From positions 26,507 to 70,703 of the forward strand of contig DJWQ01000177.1 in assembly GCA_002441045.1 (NCBI GenBank): a stretch of DNA of 44,197 nucleotides, written 5' to 3'. Source of the stretch: Firmicutes bacterium UBA6226. Lineage in GTDB: Bacteria; Bacillota_A; Clostridia; Peptostreptococcales; Acidaminobacteraceae. The position numbers and the translations under genes were made by a program. Shown here piece by piece: positions 16,387 through 24,600 of the stretch (positions within the stretch are counted from its first letter, which is position 1; every line of letters begins with the position of its first letter). The notes beneath the pieces were generated by a model, which saw nothing but the letters and a program-made list of their open reading frames with translations, ran no database searches and was not told the origin of the DNA.

Positions 16387-17028
16387 ATGGACAAGCCAAT
16401 CCATCCAAAATTACTATCGATTATTCCAATTGCAAAAGCTGTTGCAGAAACATTTGGCTCAAATTGTGAAGTTGTTATCCATGATTTTAGAAATATGGAG
16501 AATTCTATCGTAGCGATATTTAACGGCCATGTAACAGGTCGTACTATAGATACTCAAATGTCTGAACCGATCTTAAGTAAAATTAACAAGCATCAGGAAG
16601 GTCATGACGTCTATAACTACACAGGTAAGAGTACATTAGGAAGAGAATTAAAATCAACTACAACGTTCATGAAGGATGACGAGGGTGAAATTGTAGGTTG
16701 TATGTGTATTAACTTTGACATTACAGATCTATTAAGCGCTAGAAATGTTATGAATGAACTATGCAAAGTTGATGAGAAAGAAATCGAAGTAATTGGAGAG
16801 ATCAATAAAGTAAACGATGTCCTTTATGATATTGTAGAAGGTACAATTCATAAATTTGGTCGACCAGTAATTTATTTGACGAAAGACGAAAAAGTAAGTA
16901 TTGTAAAAGATCTTGAAGAGAAAGGTGTCTTTTTAATTAAAGGCGCGATTGACTACGTTGCAAATTCTCTACAGGTATCTAGATATACAATTTACAATTA
17001 TTTAGATGGCATTAGAGAAGGCAAATAA
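16387..17028 (+). CDS. YheO-like PAS domain, helix-turn-helix transcriptional regulator (DauR-related)
   Basis: 213 residues. N-terminal PAS-like YheO domain (about 10-120; FGSNCEVVIHDFRNMENSIVAI, GRTIDTQMS, IVGCMCINFDIT) and a C-terminal helix-turn-helix (about 165-210; KGAIDYVANSLQVSRYTIYNYL). Relatives include DauR, which controls D-arginine catabolism, and YheO of enterobacteria. It has its own promoter with an inverted repeat at the start point, so autoregulation is plausible. ridA follows by 19 bases and is probably co-transcribed, which points to a signal in amino-acid or enamine metabolism. The ligand cannot be read from the sequence. Confidence 0.87.
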   Translation: MDKPIHPKLLSIIPIAKAVAETFGSNCEVVIHDFRNMENSIVAIFNGHVTGRTIDTQMSEPILSKINKHQEGHDVYNYTGKSTLGRELKSTTTFMKDDEGEIVGCMCINFDITDLLSARNVMNELCKVDEKEIEVIGEINKVNDVLYDIVEGTIHKFGRPVIYLTKDEKVSIVKDLEEKGVFLIKGAIDYVANSLQVSRYTIYNYLDGIREGK

Positions 17029-17047
17029 ATATTAGGAGGCTTTAACG

Positions 17048-17431
17048 ATGTTAAAGATAATTTCAACTGAAAATGCACCTGCTGCAGTTGGTCCATATTC
17101 ACAAGCTATTGAAGCTGCAGGATTTGTATATGTATCAGGTCAATTACCGTTAATTCCTGGTAAAGGCGAATTAGTGAAAGGCGATATTAAAGCTGCTACA
17201 AAACAATCACTTGAGAATGCAAAAGCTATTTTAGAAGCGGCAGGCTGTACTTTTAGTGATGTAGTAAAAGTGACCGTTTTAATGAATGATATTACACAGT
17301 TTGCTGATATGAATCAAGTTTATGCTGAGTATTTCACTGAGCACAAACCAGCAAGAGCAGCATATGAGGTTGCAAATTTACCTTTATTTGCAGATGTTGA
17401 AATCGAAATGATTGCTTATAAAGCAAAATAA
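17048..17431 (+). CDS. ridA: 2-iminobutanoate/2-iminopropanoate deaminase RidA
   Basis: 127 residues, full length. RidA hydrolyses reactive enamine/imine intermediates such as 2-aminoacrylate released by PLP enzymes. Signatures: [32 protein letters not shown], and [24 protein letters not shown]; the Arg in PARAAYEV is the substrate-carboxylate ligand. SD AGGAGG. A bidirectional terminator lies about 90 bases downstream. Confidence 0.95.
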   Translation: MLKIISTENAPAAVGPYSQAIEAAGFVYVSGQLPLIPGKGELVKGDIKAATKQSLENAKAILEAAGCTFSDVVKVTVLMNDITQFADMNQVYAEYFTEHKPARAAYEVANLPLFADVEIEMIAYKAK

Positions 17432-17520
17432 TAGGGTTTAGATGATTTATTATTATATATGAGGTTATTTAAAAGATAATCAATTATATATCATTAAAAA
17501 TTTAAGCATTTATTATATGA

Positions 17521-17549
17521 AAAACCCCCACTAGTTTAGTGGGGGTTTT
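17521..17549. terminator. Bidirectional terminator between ridA and the D,D-carboxypeptidase gene
   Basis: AAAACCCCCACTA-GTT-TAGTGGGGGTTTT: a 13-bp perfect stem with A and T runs on both flanks, serving the convergent genes on both strands. The ~90 bases between ridA and this hairpin are AT-rich and show nothing else. Confidence 0.93.
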
Positions 17550-17573
17550 AATTTGTTTTATAACGAGTAGATT

Positions 17574-18902
17574 TTATCTTGCAATCTTTCTTCTCCTTAA
17601 TCTTTGAACACGAACTGCAGTAACGATTGAACGCCATAATAACAGCGCAATCAATAAACGCGTCAAGAGATTAAAAAACCAAGCTTTAGAAAAGAGGGGA
17701 CGATTATTGATGAAAATCATGTTAGTTATATCATTTAAAAGATCTTCACCATCAAAATCATCATTTGAGATCAGTGGCACAGATACCAACAGTTCATTAT
17801 TTAAATAATAGCCTATACTACCGAGCACTTCACCTTTTAAAACAGGCAATTCAATTGAGCTATTAATATTAATCTTTTTTACTAAAGCAGCAGGATCTAT
17901 ATCAGATTCTAAATCGATAACGACCTCATGCTCAGGATATAGTGGAATTTTAGTTTCCTTTTTATTGTTGATTTGTAAAGTATCTATAACTTCCTCTTTT
18001 TCATTTAGTACATGTGTTGATAAACCAAACAATCCTAGATCAAGTAAGAGTCTCGTGTCTTGATACATTGCGTTGCCATTTGATTTTAGTACAACTGCTA
18101 TATATGCTTTATCGTCTTTTTCTGCTGAAGTTACTAGACAGTTCATCGCTTCATCTGTGTAGCCGCGTTTTATGCCTACGACGTATTCGTAAGCGATAGG
18201 AACTTTTTTACCTCGAATGGTGATTAAGTCGTTTGAGCCCTCTATCCCTTGATAAAAGCTATTGGTACTGTTTAAGTAGCGCGTTTCCTTCTTTTTATTC
18301 GTAGGTGGAATCTCATATCTCTTTGTAGTAACTATTTTACGAAACATTTCATTTTGCATCGAATATCTAGCAATCATGGCTAAATCAAAAGCAGTCGTAA
18401 CATGATCATTATTTGGCAAACCATGTGGCGTAACAAAGTTTGAGTTAATCGCGCCCATTTCGGCTGCACGTTCATTCATCACATCTGCAAAAGCCTCTAT
18501 ACTGCCTGAATGGTATCTCGCTAAAGCTTCTGCAGCATCATTAGCACTGGTGATCATTAATCCATACAGCAACTGTTCCACAGTGAGTTGTTCACCAGGT
18601 TCAAGCGCTATAGAACTACCTCCAGCATATGGCGATTGATTGTCTATCGTTACAATATCGTCTAGAGATAGGTCTTCAAGAATAATAATTGCGGTGAGAA
18701 TTTTCGTAGTACTTGCCGGATAAAGAGGAACATTTGCATTTTTATCAAATAATACTTGTCCAGATGCTTCATTAATCAAAACGGCACCTTCTGCGACTAA
18801 ATCAGAAGGGGATATATCATATTCTGAAGCAAAGTTAATTGATGGTAAGGTACTTATGATCAATAACATTGCAATTATAATCATATTAATCTTTAATTTC
18901 AT
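17574..18902 (-). CDS. Serine-type D-Ala-D-Ala carboxypeptidase (low-molecular-weight PBP)
   Basis: 442 residues. Trims the terminal D-Ala of peptidoglycan stem peptides outside the membrane. Signal peptide about 1-25 (cleavage near NFAS). Catalytic motifs: STTK (S64, K67) and SAN (119-121). The third motif, normally KTG, reads KRG here (245-247, in GIKRGYTDEA); the codon is unambiguous. A C-terminal beta domain is followed by a membrane helix (~410-428) and a basic tail (VQRLRRRKIAR), giving a bitopic anchor where an amphipathic helix is usual. DacF/DacB subfamily; exact orthology is unclear. SD TTGGAGG. Transcribed alone. Confidence 0.9.
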   Translation of the reverse strand: MKLKINMIIIAMLLIISTLPSINFASEYDISPSDLVAEGAVLINEASGQVLFDKNANVPLYPASTTKILTAIIILEDLSLDDIVTIDNQSPYAGGSSIALEPGEQLTVEQLLYGLMITSANDAAEALARYHSGSIEAFADVMNERAAEMGAINSNFVTPHGLPNNDHVTTAFDLAMIARYSMQNEMFRKIVTTKRYEIPPTNKKKETRYLNSTNSFYQGIEGSNDLITIRGKKVPIAYEYVVGIKRGYTDEAMNCLVTSAEKDDKAYIAVVLKSNGNAMYQDTRLLLDLGLFGLSTHVLNEKEEVIDTLQINNKKETKIPLYPEHEVVIDLESDIDPAALVKKININSSIELPVLKGEVLGSIGYYLNNELLVSVPLISNDDFDGEDLLNDITNMIFINNRPLFSKAWFFNLLTRLLIALLLWRSIVTAVRVQRLRRRKIAR

Positions 18903-18938
18903 GTAGCCTCCAACTGTATATATAATTCTGCTCTTTCC

Positions 18939-18967
18939 ATTATAAAAGAAAACGGCTGTTTTTTAAA
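18939..18967 (-). promoter_or_regulatory. Candidate promoter of the carboxypeptidase gene
   Basis: On the minus strand TTTAAA (18967-18962), 17-base spacer, TATAAT (18944-18939). The -10 is perfect and the -35 poor. About 37 bases lie between the -10 and the start codon. Confidence 0.45.
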
Positions 18968-19022
18968 CGTAAAAATTATGGTAATCTGAATATATACCAT
19001 ATTATGGGAAAAGAGGGGGTTT

Positions 19023-19496
19023 ATGAAAAAATATCAATTGATCTTAATAGGCTTAATTCTACTCTTAATTGCAAGTAGAATTCATGCGCAATCTCAATCT
19101 ACTAAAGTAATACCATTTTTTATTGATAACGAGTCAACACGAGTTAAGGATAATGTGATTCAACCAGAATTACAACTTCAAACTGAACAAGAGAACGATC
19201 AATTTTTAATTAACAACGATGTTATACGTGAGGACGTTACTGAATCGTTACCATCAAATGAATTAAAATCATACTATGCTTTTATGCGTGATGGCACAGA
19301 AGTGTCCATACAGAGATTTAATCAACTGTCAATTGAAGAGTTAAAGAATTTCAATGGTATTGGCGATGTGACTGCAGCTGCAATTATTTCTTATATAAAT
19401 GAAAATGGTGGATTTAATTTTTATGAAGAGCTGGTTAATGTCAAAGGAATAGGTCAAAAGAAATTAGATAAGCTCTTGAATCCAAGTTTTGATTAA
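19023..19496 (+). CDS. ComEA-like helix-hairpin-helix protein
   Basis: 157 residues. N-terminal signal or membrane helix (about 4-22), a polar and probably disordered middle (about 25-90), then a double HhH DNA-binding module at the C-terminus (about 100-157; LSIEELKNFNGIGDVTAAAI and LVNVKGIGQKKLDKL). This is the end domain of ComEA, the surface DNA receptor of competence, but the SLBB domain normally ahead of it is not apparent. A ComEC homologue lies 16 kb away. It could also be a non-competence exported HhH protein. The ATG follows AGAGGGGG. Confidence 0.75.
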   Translation: MKKYQLILIGLILLLIASRIHAQSQSTKVIPFFIDNESTRVKDNVIQPELQLQTEQENDQFLINNDVIREDVTESLPSNELKSYYAFMRDGTEVSIQRFNQLSIEELKNFNGIGDVTAAAIISYINENGGFNFYEELVNVKGIGQKKLDKLLNPSFD

Positions 19497-19514
19497 TACT
19501 TATACGTAAAAAAA

Positions 19515-19523
19515 TGTTATAAT
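19515..19523 (+). promoter_or_regulatory. Extended -10 promoter of the selD-selA-selB operon
   Basis: TGTTATAAT: a perfect TATAAT (19518-19523) with the TGn extension. No good -35 is seen 17 bases upstream, as allowed for extended -10 promoters. It lies 30 bases ahead of the selD GTG. Confidence 0.5.
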
Positions 19524-19552
19524 ATATCAAAATAGTGAAAGGAGGCGTAAAG

Positions 19553-20590
19553 GTGGTTAAATTAACTTCTTATAGCAAAAGCGCTGGCTGAGCAGCTAAA
19601 ATTGGTCCTGAGACCCTCGCACAAGTTTTGTGCGACTTACCAAAAATGAATCACAAGCAATTATTGGTTGGATTTGAATCTTCAGACGATGCAGCAGTCT
19701 ATCAATTAAATGATGTACAAGCTGTTATACAAACACTTGATTTCTTTACGCCTATCGTAGATGATCCATATGATTTTGGTGCAATAGCTGCTGCAAATGC
19801 ATTAAGTGATGTCTATGCAATGGGCGGTTCACCAACCCTTGCAATGAATATAGTAGGTTTTCCAAATTGCCTATCTCCTGATATTTTGAAACAAATTATG
19901 CATGGTGGCGCAGATAAAGTAATAGAAGCGGGTGCATTGTTAATTGGGGGACATTCAATCGAAGATGAAGAGCCTAAATACGGTCTTTCCGTTATGGGAA
20001 TGGTTTCACCAGATGCAGTCTGGAAGAATATCGGTGCAAAACCTGGAGATATACTTTTACTGACTAAACCTTTAGGAATCGGTGTATTAACGACGGCACT
20101 TAAAGAAGGGATGCTAAGCGGAGAAGTAATTGCGCAGATAACAAGTCAAATGGCAACTCTAAACAAAATTCCTTCAGTTCGGGCGAAAGAATTAACTCTT
20201 GACGTACATGCTTGTACCGATATTACAGGCTTTGGTTTAATTGGTCACACTCTTGAAATGGCAGTTGGAAGTGATGTCAGTATTGAGTTGTTTTCACAAA
20301 ATGTGAAATACATTTCAGAGGCATATGGACTGGCAGAGATGGGCATCATACCAGCTGGTGCTTATAAAAATAAAGCACATGCATCAGAAAAAGTTAGTAT
20401 CTCGGATTCCGTCTCTGAAGTTTTAGTAGATCTGATGTTTGACCCCCAAACTTCAGGTGGTTTGTTATTTGCTTTATCAGAAGGCGATGCAGAAAAACTT
20501 CAAAGTAGTTTAAAAGAGCTATATCCGTTAGATGTATATATCGTAGGACGCGTTATTGATAAAATGGACAAATCAATTTACGTTAAATAA
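19553..20590 (+). CDS. selD: Selenide, water dikinase SelD, selenocysteine-containing (UGA at 19589-19591)
   Basis: 345 residues if the in-frame TGA at 19589-19591 is read as selenocysteine. SelD makes selenophosphate, the selenium donor for Sec-tRNA, from selenide and ATP. GTG 19553 lies 7 bases after a perfect GGAGG and opens with VKLTSYSKSAG-U-AAKIGPETLAQVL. This aligns with E. coli SelD LTQYSHGAGCGCK, placing Sec13 at the catalytic Cys17 position and K16 at the catalytic Lys20. Downstream are the AIRS/PurM-type motifs GFESSDDAAVY, NALSDVYAMGG, GGHSIEDEEPKYG and FDPQTSGGLL. Starting at the TTG at 19628 would delete the active site. selA follows after 40 bases. Confidence 0.95.
19589..19634 (+). 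promoter_or_regulatory. UGA-Sec codon and SECIS-like hairpin in selD
   Basis: The recoded UGA is at 19589-19591. A perfect 7-bp hairpin CGCACAA-GTT-TTGTGCG follows at 19618-19634, its loop starting with G about 33 bases after the UGA. Bacterial SECIS models expect a short apical loop with G in the first two positions, 16-37 bases downstream. SelB should bind here. Confidence 0.72.
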
Positions 20591-20630
20591 CACTTGTTTT
20601 GAACCTGTAAACAATACCATGGAGGTAATG

Positions 20631-22022
20631 ATGCAATCACATAGTGATATCTTGAGACAAATTCCCAAGGTGGACTTGATTTTGAGTCTATTGCCTGAAG
20701 CTATATATGAGCAACTTGATGTCAGTATAATTAAAGAAACTGTCACTCAAATTTTGGATCAATTGAGATACGATATTCTAAACAACCACATTACAGAAGT
20801 GGTGGTAAATGAGGTTATCTTGGAAATTATTGATGCATTAAATGGGATAACTGCCCATAGTCTAAAAAGAGTCATCAATGCTTCAGGTATTATTCTCCAT
20901 ACTAACTTAGGTCGTGCAGTATTATCTGAGCGTTCACTTGAACATCTAGTGAAAACGATGTCTGGTTATACAACGTTAGAATACGATGTGTTTGAGGGTA
21001 GAAGAGGGAGCCGTTATGAACACGTTGAATCCCTATTGTGCCGTCATACAGGTGCTGAAGCCGCTATCGTTGTCAATAATAATGCTGCAGCTGTGTTGCT
21101 TGTTTTAAATACATTTGCAAAGGACAAAGAAGTTGTCCTATCTCGTGGCGAGATGGTAGAGATCGGTGGTTCCTTTAGGATTCCTGAAGTAATGAAAATG
21201 AGTGGTTGTAAATTGGTAGAAATTGGCACGACAAATAAGACACATCTGAAAGACTATGTGTCAGCAATTACTGAGGAGACAGGTCTGCTATTAAAAGTGC
21301 ATACCAGTAATTATAAAGTTGTCGGATTTACACATGCAGTCCCAAGAGAAGAGCTCCATCAGCTCTCAGTGAAAAACAATATACCATTTTATGAAGATTT
21401 GGGTAGTGGTTCCTTTGTTAAAATAAAGCATTTAGAAGATGAACCAACTGTTTTTGAATGTATCGCCAGTGGGGTAGACATCGTTTCATTCTCTGGTGAC
21501 AAGTTGCTTGGTGGCAATCAATCAGGCATAATCGTTGGGAAGAAAAAATACATCGATCAACTAAAGAGAAATCAATTGTTAAGAGCACTAAGAATAGATA
21601 AACTTTCTCTGGTCGTTCTTGAGGACTTATTAATTTCATATTTGAATACTGAAAATGTAGTTAAAAACAATCCAACTTTAGAGATGTTATCTATGTCGCC
21701 AGAGACAATATTCGATAAAGTCACGAAATTTGTAAAAATGGCACAAGCATCATTACAAGAGTTGGAAATCAGGTATGTAATTGAACCTTTAAACTCTCAA
21801 ATTGGTGGTGGTGCATTGCCAACTTCAGAACTGCCGTCTTATGGTCTTTTTATAACCGGTAATTTTAATCCCAACCAAATTCAATTAAAGCTAAGACTTA
21901 ATCCTGTTCCCATTGTATGCAAAATCGAATCGGATGCCCTTGTATTTGATTTTAGAACTGTCTTTGAGCAAGACTTCGATACATTGGTTATGGGGCTAAT
22001 ATCGAGTTTTAGGAGTGTATAA
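20631..22022 (+). CDS. selA: L-seryl-tRNA(Sec) selenium transferase SelA
   Basis: 463 residues from ATG 20631, which has GGAGG five bases upstream; in-frame starts at 20556, 20619 and 20628 are less well placed. A PLP enzyme that converts Ser-tRNA(Sec) to Sec-tRNA(Sec). Signatures: INASGIILHTNLGRAVLS, TLEYDVFEGRRGSRY, NNNAAAVLL, and the PLP lysine K291 in FSGDKLLGGNQSGII (E. coli K295). The stop overlaps the selB start (TAATG). Confidence 0.97.
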   Translation: MQSHSDILRQIPKVDLILSLLPEAIYEQLDVSIIKETVTQILDQLRYDILNNHITEVVVNEVILEIIDALNGITAHSLKRVINASGIILHTNLGRAVLSERSLEHLVKTMSGYTTLEYDVFEGRRGSRYEHVESLLCRHTGAEAAIVVNNNAAAVLLVLNTFAKDKEVVLSRGEMVEIGGSFRIPEVMKMSGCKLVEIGTTNKTHLKDYVSAITEETGLLLKVHTSNYKVVGFTHAVPREELHQLSVKNNIPFYEDLGSGSFVKIKHLEDEPTVFECIASGVDIVSFSGDKLLGGNQSGIIVGKKKYIDQLKRNQLLRALRIDKLSLVVLEDLLISYLNTENVVKNNPTLEMLSMSPETIFDKVTKFVKMAQASLQELEIRYVIEPLNSQIGGGALPTSELPSYGLFITGNFNPNQIQLKLRLNPVPIVCKIESDALVFDFRTVFEQDFDTLVMGLISSFRSV

Positions 22023-23881
22023 TGCATAGTCATATCGTCGTGGGAACTGCTGGTCATATCGACCATGGTAAAACCACTTTAATTAAACAATTAACGGGTA
22101 TTGAAACCGATCGATTAAAAGAGGAAAAAGCTAGAGGCATAACTATTGAAAATGGTTATGCCCATTTAACGTTAAATGATGGTCGTACAATTGGTTTTAT
22201 AGATGTACCAGGACATGAAAAGTTTGTTAGAACTATGATTTCAGGTGCCATGGGTATAGATGTAGCTATGTTGATTATCGCTGCTGACGAAGGTGTAAAA
22301 GCTCAGACAATAGAACACCTTAATATCATTAATCATTTGAATATCAAGTGTGGGCTAGTTGTTTTATCAAAAGTGGATTTGGTGGATGAGAAGAGATTGC
22401 ATGAAGTCATGCATCAAGTAGAAGAACTTCTAAAAGAAACTGCACTTGAATCATTTCCAATTTTTATATATAGTGCTTTAAACCATACAACATTAAATCC
22501 CATTCTCTCATTTTTTCAAGAATTAAATGAGTTTGAAGATGGATCAAAAGAGAATGCGAATCCTAGACTTTTTGTAGACCGTAAGTTCACTAAAAAGGGA
22601 TTTGGCACAGTTGTAACTGGCACTTTGTTAGACGGTTCTATCAAAGTTGGCGAAAAGCTCTTTTTATATCCATCAGATAAAGTGATTAAAGTTAAAGCCA
22701 TGCAAGCTTATGGCACCGATACAGAAACAGCTACCTATGGTCAGAGGGTTGCAATTAACATTAATTTAGACCTAGATGAAATCGAAAAAGGTAACTTGAT
22801 AACGGGAACAGAGCACCTAAAAGCCACACAGATTATCGACGTACAAATTGATATTGACACTGATGTAACACATTGGCAACGGTTAAGGCTGTATCATGGT
22901 ACAAATGAAATACTTTGTAGGATTGTCGTAAACGATGACAATGTTAATGAGAAGGCTCAATTAAACGTACAGCTACGACTAGAAGCGCCAATATATGCAC
23001 GTGCTAATGATCCCGTTATATTGAGGTCGTATTCTCCTGTATATATGGTAGGCGGGGGTAAAATAACAAACCCATACGGTAAAAAAGGGATAATAGAAGT
23101 TGAGTCTAAAGATGTATCTGAACAAGTCTTAGCCATCTTTCAAAATGAAGCTCCCATTTTGGACAATCTCGAAATATTGCATAAGCTTAGTGGTTTTAAT
23201 TGGGAGACTTTCAATTTGGCTATATTAAAATTAATTGAAACACAACAAATTATAAAGTCGAACGATGTCTATTTTACAAGTGACCGTTATGATGCAATTA
23301 AAAACACTGCTTTTGAAATAGTCAGAGACTTTCATCTAAAAGAACCACTAAGCAGAGGGATTAGCAAGGAAACTTTGTACTCAAAATTGAATGATCAATA
23401 CCGTTCGTTTGGTTTTAATAGAAAAGCCTTTACACATTTCATTTCATCAGACGATGCGCTAAAGATGGACGAAGAGTTTGTTAGACTTGATACTTTTAAA
23501 GTTGCTTATTCGCCCAAGCAATTGATAGCAAAAGAGACGATCATTCGCTATATAAATGCGTATCATCAGCCCATAGTTCCTTTAAAGGAACTGTTTGCCT
23601 TAAATTATGACAAAAATATTATCAAAGAAATGGTATATCATTTGATTAATTATGAAATTCTTGTTAAAATTAATGATGAAAACATAATGGGTATGGAAAT
23701 TTACAAACAGAGCTTGTCGCAGTTATATGCATATTTCAAAGAACATAAAGAGATAGCTGTTAGCGACTTTAAAACATTAACTGGTTTTTCTAGAAAAGCG
23801 ACAGTTTTGTTATTAGAGCATTTCGACAACAAGATGATTACTAGACGAAATGAAAATACAAGGATATTACTTAAGAGATGA
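22022..23881 (+). CDS. selB: Selenocysteine-specific elongation factor SelB
   Basis: 619 residues. Delivers Sec-tRNA(Sec) to UGA codons next to a SECIS. EF-Tu-like GTPase domains at the N-terminus ([57 protein letters not shown]), then beta-barrel domains ([17 protein letters not shown]), and from about residue 380 a series of winged-helix domains that bind the SECIS RNA. The ATG overlaps the selA stop by one base, with AGGAG upstream, so translation is coupled. It ends by overlapping an ATG of the next frame, but the response regulator probably starts 15 bases on. Confidence 0.97.
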   Translation: MHSHIVVGTAGHIDHGKTTLIKQLTGIETDRLKEEKARGITIENGYAHLTLNDGRTIGFIDVPGHEKFVRTMISGAMGIDVAMLIIAADEGVKAQTIEHLNIINHLNIKCGLVVLSKVDLVDEKRLHEVMHQVEELLKETALESFPIFIYSALNHTTLNPILSFFQELNEFEDGSKENANPRLFVDRKFTKKGFGTVVTGTLLDGSIKVGEKLFLYPSDKVIKVKAMQAYGTDTETATYGQRVAININLDLDEIEKGNLITGTEHLKATQIIDVQIDIDTDVTHWQRLRLYHGTNEILCRIVVNDDNVNEKAQLNVQLRLEAPIYARANDPVILRSYSPVYMVGGGKITNPYGKKGIIEVESKDVSEQVLAIFQNEAPILDNLEILHKLSGFNWETFNLAILKLIETQQIIKSNDVYFTSDRYDAIKNTAFEIVRDFHLKEPLSRGISKETLYSKLNDQYRSFGFNRKAFTHFISSDDALKMDEEFVRLDTFKVAYSPKQLIAKETIIRYINAYHQPIVPLKELFALNYDKNIIKEMVYHLINYEILVKINDENIMGMEIYKQSLSQLYAYFKEHKEIAVSDFKTLTGFSRKATVLLLEHFDNKMITRRNENTRILLKR

Positions 23882-23895
23882 ATGGAGTGGAAACT

Positions 23896-24600
23896 ATGGC
23901 AGAGAGAATTTTAGTTGTAGATGACGAACCGATTTTATTAAAGGGTTTAAGATTTAGCTTAGAGCAAGAAGGATATGAAGTAGAAACTGCTGTTGATGGA
24001 AAGGAAGCATATGATTTAATTCTTTCAAACACTTATGATGCTGTAATACTAGACCTTATGTTACCAGGTATGGATGGCCTTGAAGTTTGTAAAAAGGTAA
24101 GAGAAAAGTTAATGGTACCTATTTTAATGCTAACCGCAAAAGACGATGACTCTAGTAAGGTTCTAGGTCTTGAATATGGTGCAGATGATTATATTACAAA
24201 GCCTTTTAACATGCTAGAGCTTAAAGCTAGAATTAAAGCGATTCTAAGAAGGGTTCAAGTAAGTGATCAGAATATTTCATCAAATGTCTTAAATATTGGC
24301 GACTTCAATATAAATACTCTAGGAAGAAAAGTGACTATAAACGGCCAACAAGTCAATTTAACTGCAAAAGAATTTGATTTGTTATTATTACTAATTTTAA
24401 ACGAAGAAAAAGTATACTCTAGAGAAGAATTACTTGAAACCATCTGGGGTTACGAATATTTTGGTGATGTAAGAACCGTCGATGTTCACATTAGAAGATT
24501 AAGAGAAAAAATTGAAACCAACTCATCACAACCAGATTATATTTTAACGAAATGGGGCGTTGGCTATTATTTCAAAAATAAAAAGAAAAGAGTTCTTTAA
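23896..24600 (+). CDS. OmpR/PhoB-family response regulator
   Basis: 234 residues from ATG 23896, preceded by GGAGTGG; an ATG at 23878 overlapping the selB stop is an alternative. Receiver domain with acidic pocket D9-D10, phospho-acceptor D53 (LDLMLPGMDG) and K102 (TKPF); C-terminal winged helix with VNLTAKEFDLLLLL, TIWGYEYFGDVRTVDVHIRRLR and WGVGYYF. It forms a pair with the kinase that follows. The WalR/PhoP-like clade is likely but the exact orthologue is not decidable here. It appears transcriptionally joined to selB. Confidence 0.93.
   Translation: MAERILVVDDEPILLKGLRFSLEQEGYEVETAVDGKEAYDLILSNTYDAVILDLMLPGMDGLEVCKKVREKLMVPILMLTAKDDDSSKVLGLEYGADDYITKPFNMLELKARIKAILRRVQVSDQNISSNVLNIGDFNINTLGRKVTINGQQVNLTAKEFDLLLLLILNEEKVYSREELLETIWGYEYFGDVRTVDVHIRRLREKIETNSSQPDYILTKWGVGYYFKNKKKRVL

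Noticed and set aside
19589..19591. In-frame TGA as a disabling nonsense mutation (pseudogene)
   Set aside because: The UGA is exactly at the known Sec/Cys catalytic position, both flanks are conserved, and selA, selB and tRNA-Sec are present and intact.
19604..19615. GGTC-CTGA-GACC as the SECIS hairpin
   Set aside because: Only 4 bp, with no G in the first two loop positions. The 7-bp hairpin at 19618-19634 fits the model better.
19628..20590. selD starting at TTG 19628
   Set aside because: It has no ribosome binding site and lacks the catalytic region. The upstream frame with UGA as Sec has a perfect GGAGG and conserved SelD N-terminal residues.
20556..20630. Extended N-terminus of SelA from the TTG at 20556
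   Set aside because: It overlaps the selD end and has no SD. ATG 20631 has GGAGG at the right spacing and gives the family length.
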